The position numbers and the translations under genes were made by a program. Of a stretch of 64,000 nt of DNA, positions 39,536 through 47,864 are shown piece after piece. This stretch comes from Ignavibacteriota bacterium (GTDB lineage: Bacteria; Bacteroidota; Ignavibacteria; Ignavibacteriales; Melioribacteraceae): the NCBI GenBank assembly GCA_002698995.1, contig PAAX01000035.1, forward strand, positions 112,390-176,389, read 5' to 3'. Every line of letters begins with the position of its first letter. The stretch's first letter is position 1. The notes under the pieces are model-generated. The model ran no database searches, had not been told where the DNA came from, and saw only the letters and a list, made by a program, of their open reading frames with translations.

Positions 39536-41182
39536 TTAATCTAAATCATCAAAAAAATTATCGTCAATTGGGCTGATAATTTCTTGCAGCTTTATATTGC
39601 GAGTGTAAAAAGTATATTCATATTTATTATACTTAATAAATTCTTCTATGAACTTTATTCTTTCTTCAAAATCATCTTGAAAGTCTTTTAGTGCTTTACC
39701 GACAGTTTTTCTGCATGATTCTTCATCAAGTTCATCAATGTTGCCTTTAGGATTTAACTTAAGGATCTTCTTCTGATATTTTATTGCGCCTTTTCTGAGT
39801 TTTACTACATCTATACTGGAGTTAAATCTTATTTGATGCTGAATTATGATATCTAAATAAATCATAAATGTTTTATTTGATCTTATCAATTCGTCATCAT
39901 TAAATATCATTACCCATTCGCCGTTTTCAAATATCATTGATAATGTATTCTTGGGCGCTTCTGCTTTTACTCTATGTTTATTTTGCTGGGATTCTAACAA
40001 TTCCAAAAACTTAATCCAGAAAAACTGATTGGTTAATAAATCTTCCGTAGTTATTTCATCTATCTGTTTTATTGCTTCATATATTTCATTAAGTGTTTCT
40101 GTTTCTTCAAAAAATATTTTGAAACTATTACTGTTTATCACTTCATAAATAAATGACATTTTACCGCTTAATATTCTTTCCTCTCTTAATAATGCAATAA
40201 ACAGCTTCGTAATTACTTCTTGAATTTTACTTGAATTTGGTATAGGTATGCTATTACAATAAATACCAAGTGAATTATCCAAATCTAATTCCTCTCCTAA
40301 AAACAATATCTTACTGCCGTCTAGCAAAGGTATTAATCTTTTTCTTAGGTCATTAAATTTATTAGGACTTAATTGATGAATAAAATTTAGTGCAATATTA
40401 TTATTGCTCTTTTCAAGAAACGGAATTCCTCTCCTCAAATCATAGTATTCGTCTTTACCATTAAATATATAATCCTTTGATTTTACTGCTATAAAATTAT
40501 CTTCACCATAAATAAAAGCGCGAGAGTCCTTCCCAATTATTAAACTTTCTAATTTCCCGACATACCCTTTTTCTAAATGATTAAAGAAGGGCTTATGTGT
40601 ATACTCGTAAGCTTCCATAGGATCTTTCGGTTCTTTTGGAAGCTTGTTTATTTTATCTCTTATTTCATAATACCTTTTTGCTTCAATTACTTCATATTGG
40701 TTAATAGTCTTTATCTTAGAATCTTTCCCTTTGTAGACGATTTTACTCATTTTTAATTTCTTATCATCAATAATATCCTTTGCATAATCATAAAATCCTA
40801 TAAACTCTTCCTTCTTAAAAACTTCGTTGATTGACTGGGTGAATGATTCTTTTATTAATCTATCAATTTTATTTGCCTTACTATACTTTTCATTTACTTT
40901 ATCCGATTCGGGGAATAAGTAAACTAATTGTTTGGCTTTCTGTTGATTGTGGGTATAAAATAATTCAAATCGTAGTGTGAACTTTCTTAAGATTGTCTCA
41001 ATTTTTTCGTTCTTCATTTTCGAGTTATTTACAAAGATTATTTTTTCTATTTCATTAAAAGTCTCATCTTCTAATTCCAATAACAGATTAGCTAAATCAA
41101 GCGCTGTTTTTGTAATTCTTAGCTCAAGATATTCGTCTTTTATTGTTTTATCGTTTTCTGAAAATTCGACTATAAAATTCAT
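39536..41182 (-). CDS. Unknown protein with possible winged-helix C-terminus
   Basis: A 548-residue protein not assigned to a family. The C-terminal about 145 residues (GEWVMIFNDDELIRSNKTFM, then YLDIIIQHQI, an acidic IDELDEESCRKTVGKALKD and a helical tail) resemble the wing-type DNA-binding or effector domain found at the C-terminus of some multi-domain bacterial regulators; this is a likeness in pattern only. The rest is mixed alpha-beta. It is divergent from an ASKHA-like gene with only 44 bases between the starts, so they share a control region and probably a function. Confidence 0.6.
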   Translation of the reverse strand: MNFIVEFSENDKTIKDEYLELRITKTALDLANLLLELEDETFNEIEKIIFVNNSKMKNEKIETILRKFTLRFELFYTHNQQKAKQLVYLFPESDKVNEKYSKANKIDRLIKESFTQSINEVFKKEEFIGFYDYAKDIIDDKKLKMSKIVYKGKDSKIKTINQYEVIEAKRYYEIRDKINKLPKEPKDPMEAYEYTHKPFFNHLEKGYVGKLESLIIGKDSRAFIYGEDNFIAVKSKDYIFNGKDEYYDLRRGIPFLEKSNNNIALNFIHQLSPNKFNDLRKRLIPLLDGSKILFLGEELDLDNSLGIYCNSIPIPNSSKIQEVITKLFIALLREERILSGKMSFIYEVINSNSFKIFFEETETLNEIYEAIKQIDEITTEDLLTNQFFWIKFLELLESQQNKHRVKAEAPKNTLSMIFENGEWVMIFNDDELIRSNKTFMIYLDIIIQHQIRFNSSIDVVKLRKGAIKYQKKILKLNPKGNIDELDEESCRKTVGKALKDFQDDFEERIKFIEEFIKYNKYEYTFYTRNIKLQEIISPIDDNFFDDLD

Positions 41183-41226
41183 TAGAAATAAGTATTTTTT
41201 ATATTATTGAAAATATAATTAAATCT

Positions 41227-42441
41227 ATGAAAAAACTTATATTACATTTTGACCAGCCTAAATCGACTATAATCCTTTTTGATAAGAATTCTGCTATCTA
41301 TTCTAAATTTGAAATTGATAATGACTTACTTTTCATAGAACCAAGCAATTTTCCTAAACGATTAATTGAAATTGCCTTCAACAATCATAAGGCTGAAAAA
41401 TTAGAAAGACTTATTCTTGTTTTTGACGGTGAGTTAGATAAAGTCAATGGAGTTATACTTTTTAACGAAGCATTAAATTATATCTCCTATAAAGAGACTT
41501 ATAATTTTTACGATCTTAAATCAAAATTTTCTCCCTATTTAGAAGATACAAATAACATAAAACTATTATCTCATCTTGATTTCTATTCTTCATTAGTTGA
41601 TGAGAAAAATGCTCAATACCTATCATTACTAATTTATTTAGGAAACTCAATTTCTGTTGAATTAGCATATGATAAGGTTATTAGGACTAGTCTAAATGCT
41701 GATATAAAACTAATCCCGATTGGTAATAAATTTTACAAAGCTTCAAAATTATTATCCAACAATTATTTGATAAAAAATTCTGATGATGACATTACTGTTT
41801 CCTACACAAATAATATGGTAGAAGTTATTTTGTTTTTTATGTCAGTTGTGCAAGAAAGAAATCTTACAGTAAACTCAATCCAAATTATATCTAATAAATC
41901 CGAACTGATCAGAGAAAACATTTTAATTGATAGACTAAAAACTAAATTTTCAATTTATAGCGAAAAAAGTTTGTTATCGAATTTAGATGTAGTTCTTACG
42001 AGGAATAATTTTCAATTTATAACAATGCAAGACATGATTAACGACCCGGTCAAAAATCTCCCAATTGTTATAGGATTTTTATTGGCTCCGTTAATTCCAT
42101 TAGCGAATAACCTAATTCAAAAAATGAAAAAGAAAAATAATATTGATGAAAAGATAGACGACTTGGTTAATAAAATTGTAAAGATTATGATAAAAGCTGT
42201 CGATGGTGAACCAATAGGGGAATTTACTTCAATATCTGAATTGGAAGAATATATAAGAGAATATTCTGATATTCTTGACCCGCTAAGTAAAGTAGAAATC
42301 ATTGATTCAAACAAGAGGGTTATTTCATATACTCTAGATGAGTTAAAAAATATTTCTAATTTTTCTTCAGTTGAAATGAAAATTAAATCTTCTTTCCACC
42401 CTTTAATTGGTGAAGTAATTAATAGGAAACTTCTTACCTAG
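41227..42441 (+). CDS. Possible ASKHA/ROK-fold protein, unknown function
   Basis: A 404-residue protein. The segment LSLLIYLGNSISVELAYDKV (about 131-150) has the spacing of the second phosphate loop of sugar-kinase/actin-fold (ROK-like) proteins, and the N-terminal strand and turn (LILHFDQPKSTIILFDKNSA) could be the first loop, though neither has the classic DxGxT. The C-terminal third has a hydrophobic stretch (VIGFLLAPLIPLANN) and a charged helical tail. It is divergent from the 548-residue gene. No Shine-Dalgarno sequence is visible. Confidence 0.5.
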   Translation: MKKLILHFDQPKSTIILFDKNSAIYSKFEIDNDLLFIEPSNFPKRLIEIAFNNHKAEKLERLILVFDGELDKVNGVILFNEALNYISYKETYNFYDLKSKFSPYLEDTNNIKLLSHLDFYSSLVDEKNAQYLSLLIYLGNSISVELAYDKVIRTSLNADIKLIPIGNKFYKASKLLSNNYLIKNSDDDITVSYTNNMVEVILFFMSVVQERNLTVNSIQIISNKSELIRENILIDRLKTKFSIYSEKSLLSNLDVVLTRNNFQFITMQDMINDPVKNLPIVIGFLLAPLIPLANNLIQKMKKKNNIDEKIDDLVNKIVKIMIKAVDGEPIGEFTSISELEEYIREYSDILDPLSKVEIIDSNKRVISYTLDELKNISNFSSVEMKIKSSFHPLIGEVINRKLLT

Positions 42442-42760
42442 AAAAGAATGTCTTAACCTATCGATTTTGAATAGAAGTTATAACTATGTAGTGAATTATC
42501 CTTAAGAATTATCATAATTTTGTTTAATATTTCAGAAAACTTTCATCACTTTTTTAATTATCACACAAAAAGTTGATCACTTTTTCGATTATCCAACAGA
42601 ATTTTCATCACTTTTTGCATTATCTAACAAAAAATTAGTCACTTTTTGCGATATCACACTCGAATTTACATCAAACTTGAATGTAATATCTCGTTTTTAG
42701 CTTATTATCACATTTTTTGCAAAATGACTTGAATTTAACGATAAACTCGACTTTATTATT
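42442..42760. repeat. Convergent intergenic region with four 31-bp iteron-like repeats
   Basis: This 319-base region lies between two convergent genes. It holds four direct repeats with an exact 31-base period, starting at 42543, 42574, 42605 and 42636; the consensus is TCATCACTTTTTGCATTATC followed by about 11 A-rich bases. A more degenerate copy may start at 42512. The repeats have no spacers, so this is not a CRISPR array. Repeats of this length and spacing are typical of plasmid iterons or arrays of a DNA-binding protein. The rest of the region is AT-rich and shows no gene. Confidence 0.6.
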
Positions 42761-44539
42761 CTATTTAATCTTCTTAGGATTATTTAGAGCAAAAATACAT
42801 TTATTCAATAACCCTTCGTTTGCATTATCTATAAATTCTTTATCAATTGCAGTAATTATATATTTTTCATTAAAACTAATTTTAATAAGACAGCTATCCT
42901 TTTCATTAAAGCATTTTACAACAAAATAATCTTTAGCTGTTTTTTCTAATTTTGTTCTAATTCCAATATTCTTAAGCATTTGCTCGACAGTTTTTATGAG
43001 AAGTGTTTTCCTAATATCTGATTTACCTTTTTGCTCATCATTTGATTTAATGATTTTTGATTGTTTAATAGAACTGTGAACTTGATAGTATTCTGATTCA
43101 GAATACTGATAAAACTCATTGTGAGTAGAAATTTCGTTTTTGGAAATCTTTGGCGGATTAATCAGAATTAATCTTGCAGATGAACGGGTAATAGAAGTAT
43201 AAGCCCATCTATAAAAGAATTCATTAATGTAGGATTGAAAGTCATTAAAATCTACTATTACATCTTTCCATTCCCCTCCTTGGGCTTTATGACATGTAAT
43301 TGCATAACCGAATTTAACTTGCAATGCATTGAGATAAGGACTTTCTGCCAGCTTTTCAAAATATTCAATTTTATCATCTTGAGAAGAATACGATCTTGGG
43401 CGATTTATTTTTTCTAACCTTTCTGTCAGTATTCTTAAAGCTTTTTGTTCCTTGAAACTAATGCTGCTGTTATCATTAAACAAACTGTTTAATAATAATT
43501 TTACATTCAATTTCTTAGAACTATCATCGTGACTTATTACTGCATCAATAAATTCAAATTTATATTCGATTCCTTCAATAGTTACCTCTCTAGTTTCAAT
43601 AGAGCTGCTTATTATCTGTTCTACATAAACGAAATCACCGTTGAACAGTTTGTACTTATAATTATTACTAATTACCAGCAGTCTATCTCCAAAAGAGAGC
43701 TTTGAGTTATCAAAATTAGGTACTTTCTCTCTATAGCTGAGATTATAGTATAAAGCTCTTCTGTTAGTGAATGTTATTATTACACGGTCATTACTAATCT
43801 CAGAAAATATTATATCATCAAAGGAATTAAGCTTAATTATTTCATATGATTCTTGGAAGTCAAGATTATCATAACAATCATGTTCTAATGATTCTCTTAA
43901 GCGTATTGAGTTAGAAATAATAGGACTCTCTTTATCTTGACGAATAATATCTTTAAGAGTTGCTTCACTAACATTGAGCTTATAGTTTTCTTTAAGATAA
44001 TCCTTGGATAATGCAGGAGATAATGGATCATTAACAGGTGGTAGTTGTGCTGGATCACCGACAAAAATAATCTTGTTATTGTTATTCGATTTAATGTTCA
44101 TAAAAGCAATTATATCTTTTAACAATGAACCGGAACCAAACTGAAGTTGAGAGCCTTCATCAATCTTATCACTGATCATGGACGCTTCATCAATAATCAT
44201 AACAGTGTCTGCAAATTCATTATCTGATTTTGTAGAGAATAATAATATTTCATCTTCTTTCTCCTCATCATCAAAGTCAGAAAATGAGGGGCTATATATT
44301 GTGGAATGAATAGTTTTTGCAGATAATTTAGTTTTATCGGATAATATTCGGGCAGCTCTTCCGGTAGGAGCTGTTAAAAGAAAAGGGACTTCTATTGCAG
44401 CAAGAAAATCACATAAATGTTTAATAAGTGTTGTCTTACCGGTTCCGGCATAACCTTTAAGGATGAATACTTGTGATGAAGAATCAGATAAAAAATCTTT
44501 GATATTATCAAATGCAGCTAGCTGTTCGGTATAAAGCAT
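42761..44539 (-). CDS. SF1B helicase (RecD2/Pif1-like)
   Basis: A 592-residue helicase. Motif I is GYAGTGKTT (about 29-37), motif Ia TAPTGRAA, motif II IIDEASM, motif III GDPAQLPPV, and the C-terminal motifs FGYAITCHKAQGGEW and YTSITRSSARL. The layout is that of RecD-like/Pif1-like SF1B helicases, acting 5' to 3' on single-stranded DNA. The C-terminal about 110 residues form an extra domain (IKISFNEKYIITAIDKEFID). It is one base from the WYL regulator gene, so the two make a transcription unit within the defence island. Confidence 0.85.
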   Translation of the reverse strand: MLYTEQLAAFDNIKDFLSDSSSQVFILKGYAGTGKTTLIKHLCDFLAAIEVPFLLTAPTGRAARILSDKTKLSAKTIHSTIYSPSFSDFDDEEKEDEILLFSTKSDNEFADTVMIIDEASMISDKIDEGSQLQFGSGSLLKDIIAFMNIKSNNNNKIIFVGDPAQLPPVNDPLSPALSKDYLKENYKLNVSEATLKDIIRQDKESPIISNSIRLRESLEHDCYDNLDFQESYEIIKLNSFDDIIFSEISNDRVIITFTNRRALYYNLSYREKVPNFDNSKLSFGDRLLVISNNYKYKLFNGDFVYVEQIISSSIETREVTIEGIEYKFEFIDAVISHDDSSKKLNVKLLLNSLFNDNSSISFKEQKALRILTERLEKINRPRSYSSQDDKIEYFEKLAESPYLNALQVKFGYAITCHKAQGGEWKDVIVDFNDFQSYINEFFYRWAYTSITRSSARLILINPPKISKNEISTHNEFYQYSESEYYQVHSSIKQSKIIKSNDEQKGKSDIRKTLLIKTVEQMLKNIGIRTKLEKTAKDYFVVKCFNEKDSCLIKISFNEKYIITAIDKEFIDNANEGLLNKCIFALNNPKKIK

Positions 44540-45352
44540 TTAATTTCTCTTCTTAAAAGTCTCAATCATTTCATCTATATATTCAATCAAGTCTGTCGGA
44601 CCAACAATCTCAATCATGTCATACCAACTTATGCACCATGAGGCAAGTTTATTTGTTATCGGCTGATTAGTTTTGAGTATTATATATTCATCGGTTTTTT
44701 CAATCTCGAAATCATCAAACCAAACTTTATCGTAAATCTCTTCTACTACTTCTTTATTGAATTTTAGAATTATCTCATATTTCTTTTCTTTTTTCTCTAT
44801 GGGTATAAGCCTAAATTTTTTATCAATCAGCTTAATAGATTTTATTCTGCTTATAAAAAATCTCTTTACTTTATCTTCCCCCTCTTTTACAGCATTTAAT
44901 ATCCAATTGTGTTCTTCTGCAAATAGTCTAACAGGCTTTAATAAATATTCATCCTCTTTATTATCGGATAATCTGGTGTACTTAATTCTTATATATTTCC
45001 CCTCTTCAACTGATTTTGCAATAAGAACCAAGAATTGAAAATAATTCTTCTGCCTTGTTTTTGATATTGCTCTGACTTGTTTAAGAAACACATCCGAGTT
45101 GAGCTTTAATGGAAGATAATCAGCAGTGAGTTTGTTTAGAGTACTCTTATTAATCTCCTCTTCAATTACAATTTTACCTTTTCTGGAATAGATCATTATT
45201 CCTTGAGAGCGAAGATATTTTAAGTCCCTTTCGATTGTAATAAGAGCTACTTTGTTCTCTTCGGCAAAGTCAATCTTATCAACAGATTCACCGTTCATAA
45301 CTCTCGCGAGAAGTTCTGTTTGTCTTTTAATATCTGCAATAAAGTCTTTCAT
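44540..45352 (-). CDS. WYL-domain transcriptional regulator
   Basis: A 270-residue protein from the ATG at 45352; an earlier ATG 14 codons upstream gives an unlikely aromatic leader. It has an N-terminal winged helix (LARVMNGESVDKI, ALITIERDLKYLRSQG) and a WYL domain (about 110-230, YIRIKYTRLSDNKEDEYLLK and NWILNAVKEG). WYL proteins sense nucleotides or oligonucleotides and often control defence genes. It is followed immediately by the helicase gene. An AATGATAT half-site lies just upstream of its start. Confidence 0.8.
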   Translation of the reverse strand: MKDFIADIKRQTELLARVMNGESVDKIDFAEENKVALITIERDLKYLRSQGIMIYSRKGKIVIEEEINKSTLNKLTADYLPLKLNSDVFLKQVRAISKTRQKNYFQFLVLIAKSVEEGKYIRIKYTRLSDNKEDEYLLKPVRLFAEEHNWILNAVKEGEDKVKRFFISRIKSIKLIDKKFRLIPIEKKEKKYEIILKFNKEVVEEIYDKVWFDDFEIEKTDEYIILKTNQPITNKLASWCISWYDMIEIVGPTDLIEYIDEMIETFKKRN

Positions 45353-45403
45353 TATTATCAACCAATGATATAAATGTTTATAGAAATATAGCAATTATTC
45401 ATT

Positions 45404-45514
45404 ATGGAATTTATAATCTTTGCTCTCATATTTTATTTTTTCAGAGACCAGTTAAGGTGCTGCGGAAATATCTTTGTTTGGTTATTGATCATTCTGATTA
45501 TTGCGATTATTTAA
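45404..45514 (+). CDS. Candidate small hydrophobic peptide (36 aa)
   Basis: A plus-strand frame lying between two minus-strand genes, giving a 36-residue peptide with two hydrophobic stretches (MEFIIFALIFYFF, then WLLIILIIAII) around a polar RDQLRCCGN turn. Small hydrophobic peptides with this shape include type I toxins and small membrane proteins. No ribosome binding site is evident and its stop overlaps the end of the AAA gene, so it may be chance. Confidence 0.35.
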   Translation: MEFIIFALIFYFFRDQLRCCGNIFVWLLIILIIAII

Positions 45515-46767
45515 GAGAAGCCTAAGCGGGATTCTCCCTCTTTGCTTTCCTTGTAAAACCCTTCATAAAGAAGATCAAAATATTGATCGGCAATTTCAGT
45601 ATTTACATTGTTACTGTAAAATCTCTCGCTTCTCAGCTGATCAATAAAATTAACAATAAATGCACCGCTTACTTTTTTATCTTCCATTTTTTGAAGTAGA
45701 GTATCTGAAATACTTTCTATAATCTCTTTAACATCGGTTTCACGTTTAATCAAGTCCATATAGTTCTCAGCTTTTATGCCTTCAATATCCATTATAACAT
45801 CAAATCTGCCGGGACGAGATGCTGCAAGATCAACCGTCTTTTTATCATTTGTAGTTGCAAGGATATGTACCTTTTCAAACTTTGATGAATCAATTAACTG
45901 CAGAAATTCAAAGAGTCTGTCAATTGCACGATGATTTTCTTCTCTATTTTTTAAGAAAATATCTACATCATCAATTACCAATAAAGCCTTATCAAATGCT
46001 TTTAGAAAATCAAAGACCATCCCAAAATCTGTCTTAAATCCTTGCACCTTAATAATTATCATCTCTCCGTATAAATGATGCATCACATTTTCTATCAGCT
46101 GGGACTTACCGGTTCCGGGGGCGCCGCTTAAAAGTATTCTAATAGCTTTATCAGAAGCTAAAACTCTTTTCTTGAATTTTTCTATCTGATATAATTTTTC
46201 TTTTGGAAGATATACCGATTCATTATTTAACCGGTCCCTTTTTATTTCTTTAATGTCATCAAGAACATTGGGTGAAAATGAATAATCATAACTAAAGCAT
46301 TTTTTATGAATACCGCTTTTTCGATAGCTTTCCTCTTGGAGAAATCTGTAAATCTCATATTCGTCATAATCTTGCGGGTAATTATAATTCTCATCATGTT
46401 TAGATTCAATGCTTACCATTGTTACTTCTTTGGGAGGTCTCTTATTCTCGGATTCGAATCTTTCAATCTGAAAAGTTATATAATAAGTTGTTCCCCGTCT
46501 AATAAGGATAACTAAAGTATTGGATCTGTAATGTTTGTTCAATCCTGAATGCGGACAACTGAAGAACTCGGCAATTTCCACAATTTCTCTTTTAGAGCTT
46601 GGTATTGATAATAAGTGAGCTACTTTATAATTGTTTTCATTTTCATAGAACTCTTGATTATACAAATCATATTCAGCTTCTGATTTAAGATATAAATCAT
46701 ACAAGTAACTTAGAATTATAATTGATTCATTTGATGATATCTCAAAACTTGATCTCCCTCTCGCCAT
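45511..46767 (-). CDS. AAA+ ATPase, defence-island module
   Basis: A 418-residue AAA+ protein. N-terminal about 190 residues are unrecognised; the ATPase core has Walker A SGAPGTGKSQ (about 215), Walker B LLVIDDVDIFL, in which the usual glutamate is aspartate, sensor 1 ATTNDKKTVD and the arginine-finger region ASRPGRFDV. Such proteins remodel partners in an ATP-dependent manner. GGAGAAATA precedes the ATG. An ATATCATT-N-AATGATAT palindrome lies 52 bases upstream of the start, shared with the two paralogous genes upstream, so they are likely to be one regulon. Confidence 0.8.
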   Translation of the reverse strand: MARGRSSFEISSNESIIILSYLYDLYLKSEAEYDLYNQEFYENENNYKVAHLLSIPSSKREIVEIAEFFSCPHSGLNKHYRSNTLVILIRRGTTYYITFQIERFESENKRPPKEVTMVSIESKHDENYNYPQDYDEYEIYRFLQEESYRKSGIHKKCFSYDYSFSPNVLDDIKEIKRDRLNNESVYLPKEKLYQIEKFKKRVLASDKAIRILLSGAPGTGKSQLIENVMHHLYGEMIIIKVQGFKTDFGMVFDFLKAFDKALLVIDDVDIFLKNREENHRAIDRLFEFLQLIDSSKFEKVHILATTNDKKTVDLAASRPGRFDVIMDIEGIKAENYMDLIKRETDVKEIIESISDTLLQKMEDKKVSGAFIVNFIDQLRSERFYSNNVNTEIADQYFDLLYEGFYKESKEGESRLGFS

Positions 46768-46818
46768 TTATTTCTCCTAATTTTTAAGACAAATAAACCA
46801 AAGAGGAGAGAAGTATTT

Positions 46819-46835
46819 ATATCATTTAATGATAT
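46819..46835. promoter_or_regulatory. Palindrome ATATCATT-T-AATGATAT before the AAA gene
   Basis: A perfect 17-base palindrome with 8-base arms. It covers the stop codon of the HAD gene and lies 52 bases before the AAA gene start. The same palindrome occurs upstream of the first paralog, and a near copy upstream of the second. Confidence 0.65.
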
Positions 46836-47128
46836 TTTTTAAAGAAGGCATCTATTGACTGGAAGGACTCTTTTACAACTACTTCTATAATATGAAGGTC
46901 ATCGTTATTATCAATGAGAACATCTGCAATAGGAAACTCAAATCCTCCTTTAGGTATATATCCTTTTGTGTTCCATTTATGATGATATATTTCAACATCC
47001 GGATTACCGGAAAAAAGAATTACTGTATGCTTTGAGATAAGTTCATGAAGCCTAGGATGCTCTTGATAAGTTTTGCCCCTATCTTTTGAGATAAGGGCTG
47101 TGTCGTCTATGTCTAGAAGGATTTTCAT
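46826..47128 (-). CDS. Small HAD-superfamily phosphatase
   Basis: A 100-residue HAD-fold protein without a cap domain. Motif I is DIDDT (6-10) with the nucleophile Asp6 and general acid Asp8; motif II is the serine in LFSGNP (38-43); the lysine of motif III is near 60; the acidic motif IV is IADVLIDN (67-74). The substrate could be a nucleotide, a polynucleotide end or a phosphoprotein. It overlaps the second paralog gene by four bases (ATGA), so they are translated together. Confidence 0.75.
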   Translation of the reverse strand: MKILLDIDDTALISKDRGKTYQEHPRLHELISKHTVILFSGNPDVEIYHHKWNTKGYIPKGGFEFPIADVLIDNNDDLHIIEVVVKESFQSIDAFFKKYH

Positions 47129-47853
47129 AAAATTTGTGATTCAACAAAAAGATTTATTTCTTCATCGCTTATTTTAGTCTGAGGAATAACTGCAATAACA
47201 GGTGATGTCTTTAAATTGCCTTTGAAAATGTCAATCCTATTGACTGTTTCTTTTTTTTCATAAATATCTTCAAATATTTCGTTAAAGAAATCATTGATAA
47301 AGCTCTCACCCCATTCTTTATATAAAATAAAAATGAACTTAGGTTTTTCTTTCATAAGACTTTTTATTTTACTAATTCGTTTGTTTTTATAACGAAGAAA
47401 AATTTCATATTTTTCTGTAAAATTTTCATCAAAACTCAAAAACTGTTGATAGTACGGTAGTGCATTTATGAAAGTTTGGGGATCATCATTCTTTAATGGT
47501 AACGGGAAGATATTAGTTCTAAAAATATCTCCATGCTTGGGATAATAAAAATATTCCTTTTCATCTAGATAAATCATTATATGGTGTTTATCATATTTTA
47601 GTGCGCTTAACAATTTTTTTTCTTTATCTAGGAAATTGCTTTTACCAGAATATTCTTGGTTGAAATCATTTATAAAATTCATTATTTGAATAAAATCTTT
47701 TGTTAAAAAAATATTAACTAGTTCAGAATTATTGTTTTCAAAATCCTCTGCACTCCCACTCTCTAATCCTACTATCCAATACTTCCCATTAATATTGCCG
47801 GAGCCGGTAAAGTTTTCATATAATTCAGAGAATTTTATTTTGTCGTTTTCCAT
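47125..47853 (-). CDS. Uncharacterised paralog B, possible uracil-DNA-glycosylase-like fold
   Basis: A 242-residue protein related to the next gene upstream: both start with K-I-x-F-x-x-LY-x-NF and then KYW-[IL]-[VL]-G-x-ESGS (here YWIVGLESGS at about 26-35). The order of elements, glycine-rich GLESGS, RTNIFPLPLKND in the middle, a PKFIFILYKEW strand and a late AVIPQ, resembles proteins of uracil-DNA-glycosylase fold; this is inference and no catalytic set is proven. AAAGGTAG precedes the ATG. A near copy of the 17-bp palindrome lies 43 bases upstream. The stop overlaps the HAD gene. Confidence 0.55.
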   Translation of the reverse strand: MENDKIKFSELYENFTGSGNINGKYWIVGLESGSAEDFENNNSELVNIFLTKDFIQIMNFINDFNQEYSGKSNFLDKEKKLLSALKYDKHHIMIYLDEKEYFYYPKHGDIFRTNIFPLPLKNDDPQTFINALPYYQQFLSFDENFTEKYEIFLRYKNKRISKIKSLMKEKPKFIFILYKEWGESFINDFFNEIFEDIYEKKETVNRIDIFKGNLKTSPVIAVIPQTKISDEEINLFVESQIL

Positions 47854-47864
47854 ACTACTACCTT

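Noticed and set aside
42512..42666. CRISPR array
   Set aside because: The 31-base units are adjacent with no unique spacers, and no cas genes are in the window.
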